From: Xenorhabdus beddingii
GTDB taxonomy: Bacteria; Pseudomonadota; Gammaproteobacteria; Enterobacterales; Enterobacteriaceae
Assembly (NCBI RefSeq): GCF_002127545.1
Contig: NZ_MUBK01000004.1
Span: forward strand, 124,001 to 188,000
Direction: 5' to 3'
Length of the DNA stretch: 64,000 nucleotides
In this document: piece by piece, positions 20,871 to 30,696 of the stretch
Layout: every line of letters starts with the position of its first letter
Position numbering within the stretch: position 1 is the first letter of the stretch
Notes under the pieces: generated by a model
Database searches by the model: none
Seen by the model: the letters and a program-made list of their open reading frames with translations, nothing else
What the model was told of the DNA's origin: nothing
Translations under genes and position numbers: made by a program

Positions 20871-21401
20871 TTAATTATAAACCACCGTAAAGTTAGTCAC
20901 TGCATTAGCAGAGCCAGGGCCTACTTTTTCTTTAGTCGCCACATACTTGGCAAGGAAATTTAATTCTTGACCAGCACCTTTATGCAGAAGGTTATTTTCA
21001 GAATCTCCCGCTATAGAAACACGAGTCTGAGTATCAGCCTCATAAATACCAATAGCGACACCAGATGCAGCATTATCTATTTTAGTCAAAGCTAAAAGTT
21101 CTCTATTATCACTATCACTTGGGCCATCAAACTTAATAGCGATATTGTTCTGTTTCATCTCTTCAGGGCAATCAACCAATTTAATCTGGAAGCGTGTTGG
21201 TGCAGCAGTATCATTTACCTTTTTAAATGCATCTGCACTCACTACGCCCATAATAACGTTTTGATTAGCAGAATCGCCATGAACCTTACAAGCATTCTGT
21301 ATTACTTCCCCTGAAAAATTAATTGTCCCATCTGCCGCATTTGCAGTTGCGGCAAAGAATGAAGATACAAAAAGAGAAGAAATAAGCAGCTTAGATTTCA
21401 T
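20871..21401 (-). CDS. Major fimbrial subunit (pilin)
   Basis: 176-aa type 1-like pilin. Signal peptide ending in ATANA (residue 22), then ADGTINFSGEVIQNACKVHG with the first Cys, partner Cys in VDCPEEM, and the C-terminal pattern ending NFTVVYN with the conserved penultimate Tyr. It is first in the operon with chaperone, usher and tip protein downstream, a simple four-gene chaperone-usher layout. A strong purine-rich ribosome site precedes the start. Confidence 0.92.
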   Translation of the reverse strand: MKSKLLISSLFVSSFFAATANAADGTINFSGEVIQNACKVHGDSANQNVIMGVVSADAFKKVNDTAAPTRFQIKLVDCPEEMKQNNIAIKFDGPSDSDNRELLALTKIDNAASGVAIGIYEADTQTRVSIAGDSENNLLHKGAGQELNFLAKYVATKEKVGPGSANAVTNFTVVYN

Positions 21402-22301
21402 TTAAATTAAACCCCATTAGTCAATATACAAAAACATTCCTTCGACTGGTTACAGACGATATGGAAATAAGTTCACCTACTTGATAGACAGTTTTAATGC
21501 CATACATCATGCATCTACAGCCATTGTCTTTCATCCAAATAAAGCCGGCTTGTATCCCCCTACGTGGCCTGTTGTAAGGTTCGTTCGCACATTTCGGATA
21601 AGACGAGATCATAATAGCGGCTATATGATATAGATCAACATAATTATCTAATTTAAATATAAAGTTAGAATTTTATTCTGCATTTTTCCTAAATGTTTAC
21701 TGAATGACATTATGTATAGATGAAATCAATGAATATCGTGCTAAAAATTCAGTAATTTAAAGATAATATATAATTAGCAAACTAATGATTACTATCATTC
21801 TATAAATTTTGACTATGGTTTCTTTCACTAAGGTAAATAATTTACTAAGTTATATTTAATATAGGAAATAAGATGCTCTATTTCTTTATTTATTTGTTTA
21901 GATTCAATTAGATAAAACAAAACCCAAAGAGCATGGCGAATAAAAACCCACCAATCAATTGATTTGAAAATAAGCAAAAATAAATTTATGAGGTTATTAT
22001 CCACCATATAATTTATTTCTTGATTTATTAAACCGGTCATTGCAATAACAAAAGAAACCAAATTTTTTCAGTAAAAATTGGGTTTTACTTGATTAAAATA
22101 GACTCAAAATTTGTTATTGTGCCAAGGCGAGATGGTTTTTTCTTTTCAAGACTTAAAAATGACAACCAACAAAAAGGAGCTTAAGAAGATCTTTTTTGCC
22201 TTGACGTAACCATCAAAAATTTTTCTAATGTGTTAGGTTATACCTTTCCCCAAATTCAACACTGGGTTTGGATAATTCGAAAAACTAAAAGGGTAACTTT
22301 T
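21402..22301. other. AT-rich 0.9-kb spacer between the fimbrial operon and hcp
   Basis: This contains the promoters of the divergent pilin and hcp genes. Two short minus-strand open frames (21421-21612 and 21828-22061) have no recognisable family and poor coding character. I could not find a clear inverted-repeat pair that would indicate a phase-variable fimbrial switch. Confidence 0.5.
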
Positions 22302-22781
22302 ATGTCATATATGATTTACTTATCCTTAAATGGTAAGAAGCAAGGCCTTATATCAGCCGGCTGTTCTACTCTCGATTCGATAGGTAATCGGTATCAAAAA
22401 GGTCATGAAGATCAAATACAGGTACTCAGCTTAAACCACTCTATGTCCCGTCAACAAAATGTTAGCCATAGCCCTATACAATTTATCAAACCCATAGATA
22501 AATCATCTCCTTTGTTATCCATGGCAATAGATTCTAATGAGTCATTGAGCGGTGCATTTATTTTCTACAGAACAAGTCAGATAGGACAATTAGAACTTTT
22601 TTATGAAGTCAAAATCACAGAATCAACTATCGCAGATATTTCCTGTGTCTACCCACATTCTATAAATGATCATGATATGATGCCATACGAAAAGGTTGTA
22701 CTAAATTACAAATCCATAACATGGAATCATATAACGGCAGGGACATCTGCCTATAGTATATGGGAAGACAGAGTTTACTAA
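22302..22781 (+). CDS. hcp: Orphan type VI secretion tube protein Hcp
   Basis: 159 aa. Family start MSYMIYLSLNGKKQGLISAG, the motif KGHEDQIQVLSLNHSMSRQQN, FIKPIDKSSPLL in the middle, and the end ITWNHITAGTSAYSIWEDRV are typical of the enterobacterial Hcp2 group. Hcp hexamers stack into the inner tube and carry or bind effectors. The start at 22302 was chosen by homology and the AGGGT ribosome site; the frame is open back to 22230. No secretion-apparatus genes are nearby. It is convergent with the putative effector/immunity pair at 22.8-24.1 kb. Confidence 0.93.
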   Translation: MSYMIYLSLNGKKQGLISAGCSTLDSIGNRYQKGHEDQIQVLSLNHSMSRQQNVSHSPIQFIKPIDKSSPLLSMAIDSNESLSGAFIFYRTSQIGQLELFYEVKITESTIADISCVYPHSINDHDMMPYEKVVLNYKSITWNHITAGTSAYSIWEDRVY

Positions 22782-22789
22782 AAAAAATA

Positions 22790-22829
22790 GCTAAGCATAT
22801 GTATAATATATGCTTAGCGACACGTTTTT
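22790..22829. terminator. Bidirectional terminator between hcp and the DUF1240 gene
   Basis: An 11-bp perfect stem GCTAAGCATAT / ATATGCTTAGC with a 7-nt loop. T runs follow on both strands (CGTTTTT on plus; TATTTTTTT on minus), as expected between convergent genes. Confidence 0.85.
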
Positions 22830-23215
22830 GGATATTTCACATATTTATTTGGTGCACCAACGGATAATCTGTCACAAACAACATATCCTTCCCGTTTCAA
22901 CTTTGCATCCACATACCAAGAAATTGGGAAACCTAAAAAGGAAAAAACTAAAAAAATGATAAAAAGGATCTTGACCAAATCATTATTCAGCCTCATAGTT
23001 TTTGAGGTAATACTATAATAAAAAGCACATGATAACATATATAATAAAAATGGCGTACCGGATAAAATAGCGATGGTTTTCCAAGAAAAACTTATTTCTT
23101 TTCCTCCATTCAAAATTGATGAAATATCTTCAAAAATAAATACATCACAAAATATCAAAGCTAAAATCAAAGAAAAAGAACCTATTATAACAATACGTCT
23201 ATCTTTGTTATCCAT
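22814..23215 (-). CDS. DUF1240-like membrane protein, putative immunity protein
   Basis: 133 aa with three hydrophobic segments (near residues 10-28, 44-66 and 78-101) and the C-terminal pattern GYVVCDRLSVGAPNKYVKYP, which I associate with the DUF1240 family found in Xenorhabdus, Photorhabdus and Yersinia. The start at 23215 was chosen for its AAGGAG ribosome site; an upstream Met at 23248 lacks one. It follows the putative pore-forming effector gene on the same strand. A small polytopic inner-membrane protein next to a pore former is the usual layout of an immunity protein, so that role is inferred. Confidence 0.65.
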   Translation of the reverse strand: MDNKDRRIVIIGSFSLILALIFCDVFIFEDISSILNGGKEISFSWKTIAILSGTPFLLYMLSCAFYYSITSKTMRLNNDLVKILFIIFLVFSFLGFPISWYVDAKLKREGYVVCDRLSVGAPNKYVKYPKTCR

Positions 23216-23261
23216 ACTAATCTCCTTACCTTTAGGATAAAAAATCATTAAAATAAAATCA

Positions 23262-24149
23262 CTATTTTAACTTTATTTCTTGACAAGGATAACCAAATGG
23301 TTGAATACAGTGTCTTGGATGCTTAGCGGCCATTTGATCCATTTTTCGCAAATGTTCTATCAGAGATTTACTTAACTCATATTTATTATCAAGATAATAT
23401 AATAGAGAGCCAACCAAAATACCGACCCCAACAGCTACACCAGCTACAAGAAGTGCATAACTACCCGCAGTTAAAACCATTCCAGCAATAGCTGTAACTA
23501 CAATACCAGCCAAAACGCCAACGGCTGTTTTGGCTGCATCCATGGTGATATCTCCATAAAAATTGTAAATATCATATTCATCTCTAAACGCAAATTCTAA
23601 TAATCTATAAGCTGCTGCAACAAAAACAACTTTCCTGGCTCCACTGATGACACCATTTCTCATGCCTTGTGTGCCTATACCTATGTCTATTACTTTCCAA
23701 TTATTCACACTATATTTAGCCGCAGTTAAAAATTTTCTAACCCCTGTTCGGCCGGTTAGCTTTATGCTTCTATTTCCATACCTATCAACAAACTCAGTCA
23801 CTTTCACGCTGAAATTACTACTGAGTTCTTTTGCTAGGTTTGCAAAGCCTTTGACATCAATGATATTTCCTGTAAATGATGTGACAGTATCTAAACATAA
23901 AAAACCAGCCTCTTTCCATGATGAATGAGGGTTAGGGCCACACATATTTTTTACAAAATGGATAGCTTCTTCAATTGTTAATAAGACATAAAGATCTTCA
24001 TTGTCATTTAATTCTTTTTGAAGTTCACTTTGAAGTTCAGAATATCTTCTCTCTCTTATTAATTTGCTATCACTTAAAGGTACTAATGTTCCATTTTCAA
24101 AACTTACAGAACCATCCATAAACTCCCTTTCAAATTCCCTTCTACTCAT
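23262..24149 (-). CDS. YafU-like putative pore-forming type VI effector
   Basis: 295 aa. Residues 1-170 are soluble, without a recognised domain. Residues 171-188 form one hydrophobic helix. Residues 209-253 form a long glycine/alanine/valine-rich hydrophobic hairpin followed by YYLDNKYELSKSLIEHL. The segment NFYGDITMDAAKTAV and the hairpin resemble E. coli YafU, an orphan inner-membrane protein of unknown function. There is no signal peptide, which fits delivery by Hcp/type VI. A nearby convergent hcp and a downstream DUF1240-type membrane gene support an effector/immunity pair. Function is inferred from architecture and context only. Confidence 0.6.
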   Translation of the reverse strand: MSRREFEREFMDGSVSFENGTLVPLSDSKLIRERRYSELQSELQKELNDNEDLYVLLTIEEAIHFVKNMCGPNPHSSWKEAGFLCLDTVTSFTGNIIDVKGFANLAKELSSNFSVKVTEFVDRYGNRSIKLTGRTGVRKFLTAAKYSVNNWKVIDIGIGTQGMRNGVISGARKVVFVAAAYRLLEFAFRDEYDIYNFYGDITMDAAKTAVGVLAGIVVTAIAGMVLTAGSYALLVAGVAVGVGILVGSLLYYLDNKYELSKSLIEHLRKMDQMAAKHPRHCIQPFGYPCQEIKLK

Positions 24150-24508
24150 TTCAGCCTCACCTTAATCAAAATAAAACATTTAATGGGTTAATTTTCATAT
24201 TCTATTTTCAATACTCAAGAATAAGAAATAAGGATAGTATACTAAATCAGCGATAACAATTGAGAGAGAACACCATCAAAAACCCCCATTCTCATTGCTT
24301 ACAAAATATAACATCTTTATATGAAAAACAACCAGTTAAGTTACATAAAACAACCATTCAAAGCAATAATGACGCTTTTATAAAGAATAATTGTAACCTA
24401 GTGGAAGTTTATTTATTCCTAACCCAAAAGAACAGAAATAAGTCATTCAGCCTGGTGATTCATCAACACGGGTAACATCTGATTACCCGTCTGTTTGTTT
24501 TTGCCTTT
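24150..24508. other. Spacer between the effector gene and the menF remnant, with a hairpin
   Basis: AT-rich, no credible gene. At 24468-24490 there is an 8-bp perfect stem ACGGGTAA / TTACCCGT with a 7-nt loop, followed on the plus strand by CTGTTTGTTTTT. This looks like a plus-strand terminator, although no plus-strand gene precedes it within 1.6 kb. Confidence 0.45.
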
Positions 24509-25250
24509 CTATCCATCCACCCCATTGACCAATAATGTCCGTAACCCAGCGGCTTTATTTTCTATTTCGATCCATTCCTGATCTGGTTCAGAACCCGCAA
24601 CAATCCCTGCCCCGGCATAGAGCGACAGTAAATTGTCATCAATATGCGCACAGCGCAGCGAAACGGCAAATTCACTCTGATCCAAACATAAATACCCCGC
24701 GAATATGCCTACGCAGATGCTGCACTTTCCTCAGGCGGATCACATCAGGCGGAGCGACATCCACCGAAACAACCCCGCCTTGCAAACGTTGGCAAATATC
24801 ATCAACCACAATCAGGTTTTCATGCTGGTTCTTTTGATCTTCCAACAACCATTGCGCCCATTCAGGTGTCGAAGCAAGGAAAGCATGATTGGCACTAAAC
24901 GCCAGTATGAAATGATAACAATGATGATTGACGCCTCGACTGGCAGCCATCAATTGTGCGGCCGGCAATGGCGAATTCAGCGTCAGCTCGGTTTTTCGTG
25001 CAATGACAACTTTTTCCATTTTATTCTTAGTGATGGCATCCAGTGCCTGTCGCAGCAAAAGATCCCACTGGCTACATTCAGGCTGATGTTTTGTCCCTAA
25101 AATAGCCGCCTGTAGGGGCGGAATAGGTTGACTTATCCCACGCATTCAGCCCCCACAGCCGCATTTGTGGAAATGGGGGATGCTGCTGGAGAAATTTATC
25201 AGCATCAACAATAGTACTGAACAAGCGAATTTGCCCATGACGTTTCCGGC
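24509..25250 (-). pseudogene. menF: Decayed isochorismate synthase menF
   Basis: Pieces of MenF are readable in order on the minus strand: FSTIVDADKFLQQHP...LWGLNAWDK; then in another frame [11 protein letters not shown]...[15 protein letters not shown]...[19 protein letters not shown]; then [20 protein letters not shown]...VQHLRR; then, after a frame change near 24700, [14 protein letters not shown]...[17 protein letters not shown]...[10 protein letters not shown] and a stop. Three internal deletions are apparent (near 25130, 24860 and 24700). The second removes the segment that in MenF holds the TEALAGT catalytic motif. The N-terminus is also lost. The gene cannot make isochorismate synthase. 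Position and strand fit the original menF-menD order. Confidence 0.88.
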
Positions 25251-25270
25251 ACTAAGATACACGCATACAT

Positions 25271-26072
25271 CAGCGATAATATCGGCAATTTGATTCACAT
25301 CTTTACCCATTAACAACATGATAAAGAAAAAAATTATACGAACCATAAAAAATTGTGAAAGCACTTATTATTTGTGAGGTTTTTTTTGACCATGACTTGT
25401 CCGCCTAAAAAGGCGGGTAAAAAGTATAATATTAATCAATAGAATTGGCCCAATATTATAATCCAGTATATAACATTCATAAAAACAGCATTTAATTCCA
25501 CAGAATAAGCCTCAAAAGACGAGCAAACCAGATTTAAACACAAAAATAAAAGCAATGAACTTAACCTTACTTATTTATTTTTTACTGAAAAAAACAAATC
25601 AAAAACAACATTAACCCAACGGTAACAAAACTTTTTCCAATAGCAGGATTATAGAAAACAAAGTTAACAAAATTATCCATTGCTAACGACACGATAAAAA
25701 CAATGAAAAACATTTACTCTTATCAAAAATATTTTTTGTTGAAATAATAAAAATACGCTGAATTCATTTATTTCTATTTTGAATAGTCATATGAAAAAAC
25801 CATAAAACCCATTGATATTAAAGCGAAAATAAAAATAACATATCAATAAAATAATCTATATATACTGTTTTATATGGGAATAATGCCCTACAAAAATCAA
25901 ATGCAGACTATTATTTACTGAAAACTTACCGTTGATCTTAATTCACGCAATACGTATTATTCTGCCTCTTCAAAAATGAAGAAATCAAAAATTCACCCTA
26001 ATTTAAATTTAATATCATTCCGTCTGGCTCTGCTACTTGTAAGATCAATTGGCAGTACAAAAAGGGGATAGC
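25271..26072. other. AT-rich 0.8-kb region upstream of pgaA
   Basis: No credible gene. Strongly A+T-rich with many AAAA/TTTT tracts. It must hold the pgaABCD promoter and leader. In E. coli the pga leader is long and bound by CsrA, but I did not identify a convincing set of GGA sites here. The pgaA ribosome site AAAAAGGGGAT (about 26060-26070) is strong. Confidence 0.5.
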
Positions 26073-28649
26073 GTGTCATATCTTTATTCTCGGCCGATAG
26101 GCTATCATAGATATCGGTATAAGCTGTTGTCGTTATTTATATCACTAAGTTGTCTAATAACAACGGAATCTGCACAAGCAGATTACGATGCTTTAATTCA
26201 ACAAGCCAGAAATGGTCATACCCTCCCCATGCTTGAATATATTCGTCAGGAAGAACAACGACAGCCTCTTTCTTCCTCACAAGTTACTGATTGGTTACAA
26301 GTTGCAAGCTGGGCTGGACAGGACGAAGAAGTTATTTCTCTCTGGCTACGTTATCGTTCAATGGCTATTCCCGTCAGAGGCATTACGGCTGTTGCACGGG
26401 CTTACCGCAATCAACGCCAATGGTCACCGGCGATTCAGCTATGGCGTACAGCCTTGGCTGCCGACAAACAAAACAGTGATATAAAAGCCGGGCTGATTAT
26501 GACACTTGCGGATGCCAAACAGGACAAAGAAGCCCGACGTCTGGCAAAGGATTTACTGGCGAGTCAGCCCAATCCAGCCAATTACCGTTTGATGGCCTAT
26601 GTTGATCAAACCGCCGGCCGTGCATGGGATGCCATGCAAATGCTTTCTATCGCTCATGACCGGTTTCCCGACAATAGCGCAGTCACGCAGGACTATCTAT
26701 TCAGCTTGAAAAATAATCGGGTCAGTGATCCCGCCTGGCGTTTGGCACAGCAACACTCAGCCCGATCAACCGATGAGCCATTGTTAACCGACGAACCATT
26801 GTTAACCGATGAACAATGGCGCAAGTTGGAAACCGACGCAGCCGCAGAGCTGGTTCGCTTGTCGATCATCCCCAATCGCAGCGAAAAAGAACGGTTTGAT
26901 CTCGCTGATAGGGCACTGGCACGCTACGAGATGATGCTCAGTCAATGGCGTTCTTTGCCTGATGCCCGCCAGGATTACCAACGGGCCAGAATTGATCGCC
27001 TTGGCGCTTTACTTGCCCGCCATCGGATGCAGGAAGTGATCGATGAATATCAGGCGTTGCAAAAACAAGCCGAAAGCAAAGAAGGCGTGAATATCCCGGC
27101 ATATGCACAAAAATGGGCGGCTTCCGCCTATCTGAATTTACGCCAGCCCAACAAAGCACGGGAGATTTTGCGTGCCTTGAATTATCCCAAAAGCGATCAT
27201 CTCAAGAACCCTTCCCCAAATTCCCCCAATAGGAATATTCCGGTGTTGAGTAATCCCTCTTTGCCCCATATCCCCCCGGAAGATGACATTATTCTTTTTT
27301 ATGCGGATGCAGAAAGCGAACATCTGGACGATGCACAGCAGCTTGCTGCCCATGTAAAACAACGCAATGCTTATAAGGTCAATGTTTTTGGTTCTCCTCT
27401 TCCTGTGCCTAATGATGACTGGCTACAAGGGCAGCAATTTTTGGCTGAATCAGCACAATTGCGTGAAGATTTTCCAGAGGCCGAAAAACGCTTCACCCAT
27501 TTAGCCCGCACCGCGCCCGGCAATCAAAAATTGCGGATTGATTTGTCCGCCATTTGGCTGGATCGCGGCTGGCCCCGTCGTGCAGAAAGTGAGCTGAAAC
27601 AGATTGAGGGATTGGAGCCACGCGATTTGTCTCTGGAAATCCAACAGGGCTATACCGCCCTCGCTTTGCAGGAGTGGCACCAGATGGATTTGCTGGCTGA
27701 TGATGTGATTACCCGCGCCCCCGAAAATATGCCGGCCAAACGTTTTAATCGCCTGCGCAATGTGCACCACATGTCAGAATTACGCATCAGGTTCAATCAG
27801 GGCATGGATTCGGATAGCCCGAAAAGCGGTAAACACAGTTCAGATATTGATGCGGTACTTTATAGCCCACCGATTGATGATCACTGGCGTTTATTGGTCG
27901 GTAGTGCGTACAATCGCGGCCAATTTTCAGAAGGGCAAGGTTTGCACCGGGATTTGCGCGCGGGTGTGGAATGGCGTTCCCGCGATCTTTGGCTAGCAGG
28001 AGAAATGTCTGCACATGACTACCGCCATGGCCACAAAATGGGCTTGCGTATTGCAGGATGGCATGATTTAAATGACCAATGGCGTCTGGGCGGATCAGCA
28101 GAACGTCTTGCCCGTAACACTCCCCTGCACGCATTGAGTCATAATATTCACGCCCATGGCGGGCAAATTTATACCCGCTGGAGAGACAACGAGCGCAGCC
28201 AATGGACCGCGCGTTTTGCCCCTTCATTTTTTTCTGACGGCAATCATCGGCTTGAATACGGCATCGACGGCCTTCAGCGTCTGTACACCCAACCTTACCT
28301 GAAACTTGATGCGACGTTGGAACTCAGTTCCACCCAAAATAGCCGTCATCAGGATACAGCTTATTTCAATCCCAAAAGTGATTTTACGCTCCTGCCTGAA
28401 TTGGAAGCCGATCACATTATCTATCGGCATTATCAAACGGTCTGGAGCCAGCAATTTGTGGCCGGTGTGGGGCAATATTGGCAGCAGAATTATGGCAATG
28501 GCCTGATCACCATGGTGGGATATGGTCAGCGCATTAAATGGAATGATGTCATTGATGCCGGAATAAGGGTCACGCTGGATAAACGCCCTTACGACGGTGA
28601 ACGGGAAAGTCATCTGCAAGCTGCTTTTGATTTAGTCTATCGCTTCTAA
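26073..28649 (+). CDS. pgaA: Poly-beta-1,6-N-acetylglucosamine export porin PgaA
   Basis: Outer-membrane exporter of the PNAG biofilm polysaccharide: an N-terminal superhelical TPR domain in the periplasm and a C-terminal beta-barrel. The GTG start at 26073 is preferred over an upstream TTG because AAGGGG precedes it by 5 bases and the signal peptide (LLSLFISLSCLITTESAQA) then has normal length; this gives 858 aa, slightly longer than E. coli PgaA. TPR-like sequence spans about residues 30-520, the barrel about 570-858 and ends in YRF. An 18-bp duplication at 26769-26804 encodes TDEPLL twice. First gene of pgaABCD. Confidence 0.93.
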   Translation: MSYLYSRPIGYHRYRYKLLSLFISLSCLITTESAQADYDALIQQARNGHTLPMLEYIRQEEQRQPLSSSQVTDWLQVASWAGQDEEVISLWLRYRSMAIPVRGITAVARAYRNQRQWSPAIQLWRTALAADKQNSDIKAGLIMTLADAKQDKEARRLAKDLLASQPNPANYRLMAYVDQTAGRAWDAMQMLSIAHDRFPDNSAVTQDYLFSLKNNRVSDPAWRLAQQHSARSTDEPLLTDEPLLTDEQWRKLETDAAAELVRLSIIPNRSEKERFDLADRALARYEMMLSQWRSLPDARQDYQRARIDRLGALLARHRMQEVIDEYQALQKQAESKEGVNIPAYAQKWAASAYLNLRQPNKAREILRALNYPKSDHLKNPSPNSPNRNIPVLSNPSLPHIPPEDDIILFYADAESEHLDDAQQLAAHVKQRNAYKVNVFGSPLPVPNDDWLQGQQFLAESAQLREDFPEAEKRFTHLARTAPGNQKLRIDLSAIWLDRGWPRRAESELKQIEGLEPRDLSLEIQQGYTALALQEWHQMDLLADDVITRAPENMPAKRFNRLRNVHHMSELRIRFNQGMDSDSPKSGKHSSDIDAVLYSPPIDDHWRLLVGSAYNRGQFSEGQGLHRDLRAGVEWRSRDLWLAGEMSAHDYRHGHKMGLRIAGWHDLNDQWRLGGSAERLARNTPLHALSHNIHAHGGQIYTRWRDNERSQWTARFAPSFFSDGNHRLEYGIDGLQRLYTQPYLKLDATLELSSTQNSRHQDTAYFNPKSDFTLLPELEADHIIYRHYQTVWSQQFVAGVGQYWQQNYGNGLITMVGYGQRIKWNDVIDAGIRVTLDKRPYDGERESHLQAAFDLVYRF

Positions 28650-28659
28650 AGGATTTCTT

Positions 28660-30696
28660 ATGATACATAACATTTTTCGCCATGGGTTGATGATATCGGC
28701 ACTGTTGGTTAGCCTGCTCATTCCCCAACTCCGCATGCTGGCACACGCAGAAAAACCTGACTTCGTTCCACCAGCGCAACGCCCTCTTGCCATGAATGAG
28801 CGTCCCTGGCCGCAAAATGGTTTCGTTGTTCTGGCTTACCATGATGTTGAAGATGATGGTGCTGACCAACGTTTTATGTCAGTCCGTACCAGCGCCTTGA
28901 ATGACCAGTTTGCATGGTTGCGGGAAAATGGCTATCAGCCGGTGACGGTCGATCAAATCCTCACGGCCAACCAAGGCGGAACCCCTTTGCCTCCCAAGGC
29001 AGTATTGCTGACTTTCGATGATGGCTACAGTAGTTTCTACCATCGGGTCTTTCCTTTGCTTAAAGCCTATCATTGGCCGGCAATTCTGGCTCCTGTTGGC
29101 ATCTGGGTTGATGCCCCCGATGGAAAACCCGTCAATTTTGGTGGCTTGATGATGCCACGGGAACGTTTCACCACCTGGGAACAAGTGGCTGAAATGTCCC
29201 GTTCGGGTTTAGTGGAAATAGGTTCCCACACTTATCAGCATCATTATGGTGCCATCGGGAATCCACAAGGGAATACGGAGCCTGCCGCCGCCATTCGTAT
29301 TTATGATCCGAAAACAGGCCAATATGAGAGTGATCAGGCTTTTCGCCAACGGATGGAAAAAGATGTCGCCATGATTACTCAAAGGATCGTGTCCGCCACC
29401 GGCAAACAGCCCCGCGTTTGGGTCTGGCCTTATGGCATGGATAGCGGTGTGACACTGGAGATAGCCAAACGTCATGGCTACAGGATGGCACTCACACTGG
29501 ATGATGGGCTGGCGAACGTCAATAACCTTGATAACGTTCCACGGATATTGCTCACCAATAATCCCTCCCTGAAAGAATTTGCCGAGCAGGTCATTCGAGT
29601 GCAAAACAAACCGATCCTGCGCATTGCCCATATTGATCTGGACTATGTCTATGACCCTGACCCGGTTCAACAGGCAAGTAATCTCGACGAACTCGTGCAG
29701 CGCATTGCCGATCTGCGCGTCAATACCGTTTTCCTGCAAGCCTTTGCCGATCCGAAAGGCGATGGCAATGTGCGTGAGCTTTATTTCCCCAACCGCTGGC
29801 TGCCCATGCGGGCGGATTTATTTAACCGCGTTTCCTGGCAACTCCACAGTCGATTGAACATTAAGGTTTACGCATGGATGCCCGTTCTGGCATTTGAGCT
29901 GGAGCCTTCACTCCCGCGCGTGATGAGTTATGACGAAAGTCATAACACGCTGTTTGTGAACCCGACACAATACCGTCGCCTGTCTCCTTATAACGCAGAA
30001 AACCGCCGGAAGATCAAAGAGATTTATCAAGACTTGGCAGCCCATACCATTTTTCAGGGAATTCTGTATCACGATGATGCCGTCATGTCTGATTTTGAAG
30101 ATGCCGGCCCGGATGCGATAAAAGCCTATCAAGCCGCCGGTTTGCCTGCATCTATCACAGCCATTCGCCAAAATCCTGACCAATTCGCCCGTTGGACACG
30201 TTTCAAAAGCCAGTACCTGATTGACTTTACCCATGAGCTGACACAGGAGCTTAAGTCAGTACGGGGTTATCAGATTAAAACTGCACGTAATATTTTTGCC
30301 CTGCCAATACTGGAACCTGACAGTGAAGAGTGGTTTGCCCAGAATCTGGATGATTTCCTCACTCATTACGATTGGGTCGCGCCGATGGCGATGCCATTGA
30401 TGGAAAATGTACCGCTATCAAAAAGTCATCAGTGGCTGTCCCGCCTGGTGAAAATCATTGCACAACGCCCACAGGCATTGGATAAAACGGTCTTTGAACT
30501 CCAATCCGTCGATTGGCGCAAACCGATGGAGACAAGAGCGATCCCCGGATATCAATTAGCTGAATGGATGCGCCAATTACAACTCAATGGTGCTCAGAGT
30601 TTTGGTTATTACCCTGATGATTTCCTCAATAATCAACCAGAAATGAATGAAATTCGTCCTGTTCTTTCCCCTGAATGGTATCCACTTAATGATTGA
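28660..30696 (+). CDS. pgaB: PNAG N-deacetylase/hydrolase PgaB
   Basis: Periplasmic enzyme that partially deacetylates PNAG so that it can be exported; the C-terminal domain is a glycoside-hydrolase fold. 678 aa. The CE4 deacetylase domain (about residues 45-310) shows [25 protein letters not shown] and the metal-binding [11 protein letters not shown]. The C-terminal domain (about 320-670) has [21 protein letters not shown] and ESQ-type loops such as [13 protein letters not shown]. The N-terminus is a cleavable signal (ending LAHA) without a lipobox Cys, unlike E. coli PgaB, which is a lipoprotein. It overlaps pgaC by 8 bp. Confidence 0.94.
   Translation: MIHNIFRHGLMISALLVSLLIPQLRMLAHAEKPDFVPPAQRPLAMNERPWPQNGFVVLAYHDVEDDGADQRFMSVRTSALNDQFAWLRENGYQPVTVDQILTANQGGTPLPPKAVLLTFDDGYSSFYHRVFPLLKAYHWPAILAPVGIWVDAPDGKPVNFGGLMMPRERFTTWEQVAEMSRSGLVEIGSHTYQHHYGAIGNPQGNTEPAAAIRIYDPKTGQYESDQAFRQRMEKDVAMITQRIVSATGKQPRVWVWPYGMDSGVTLEIAKRHGYRMALTLDDGLANVNNLDNVPRILLTNNPSLKEFAEQVIRVQNKPILRIAHIDLDYVYDPDPVQQASNLDELVQRIADLRVNTVFLQAFADPKGDGNVRELYFPNRWLPMRADLFNRVSWQLHSRLNIKVYAWMPVLAFELEPSLPRVMSYDESHNTLFVNPTQYRRLSPYNAENRRKIKEIYQDLAAHTIFQGILYHDDAVMSDFEDAGPDAIKAYQAAGLPASITAIRQNPDQFARWTRFKSQYLIDFTHELTQELKSVRGYQIKTARNIFALPILEPDSEEWFAQNLDDFLTHYDWVAPMAMPLMENVPLSKSHQWLSRLVKIIAQRPQALDKTVFELQSVDWRKPMETRAIPGYQLAEWMRQLQLNGAQSFGYYPDDFLNNQPEMNEIRPVLSPEWYPLND

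Noticed and set aside
21421..21612. 63-aa minus-strand frame upstream of the pilin gene
   Set aside because: No ribosome site of note, no recognisable family, and it overlaps the expected pilin promoter region.
21402..21700. Possible invertible fimbrial promoter switch
   Set aside because: I looked for a pair of inverted repeats flanking a promoter-sized segment and for a recombinase gene nearby, and found neither.
21828..22061. 77-aa minus-strand hydrophobic frame in the AT-rich spacer
   Set aside because: Hydrophobic composition is expected by chance from AT-rich DNA; weak start and no family.
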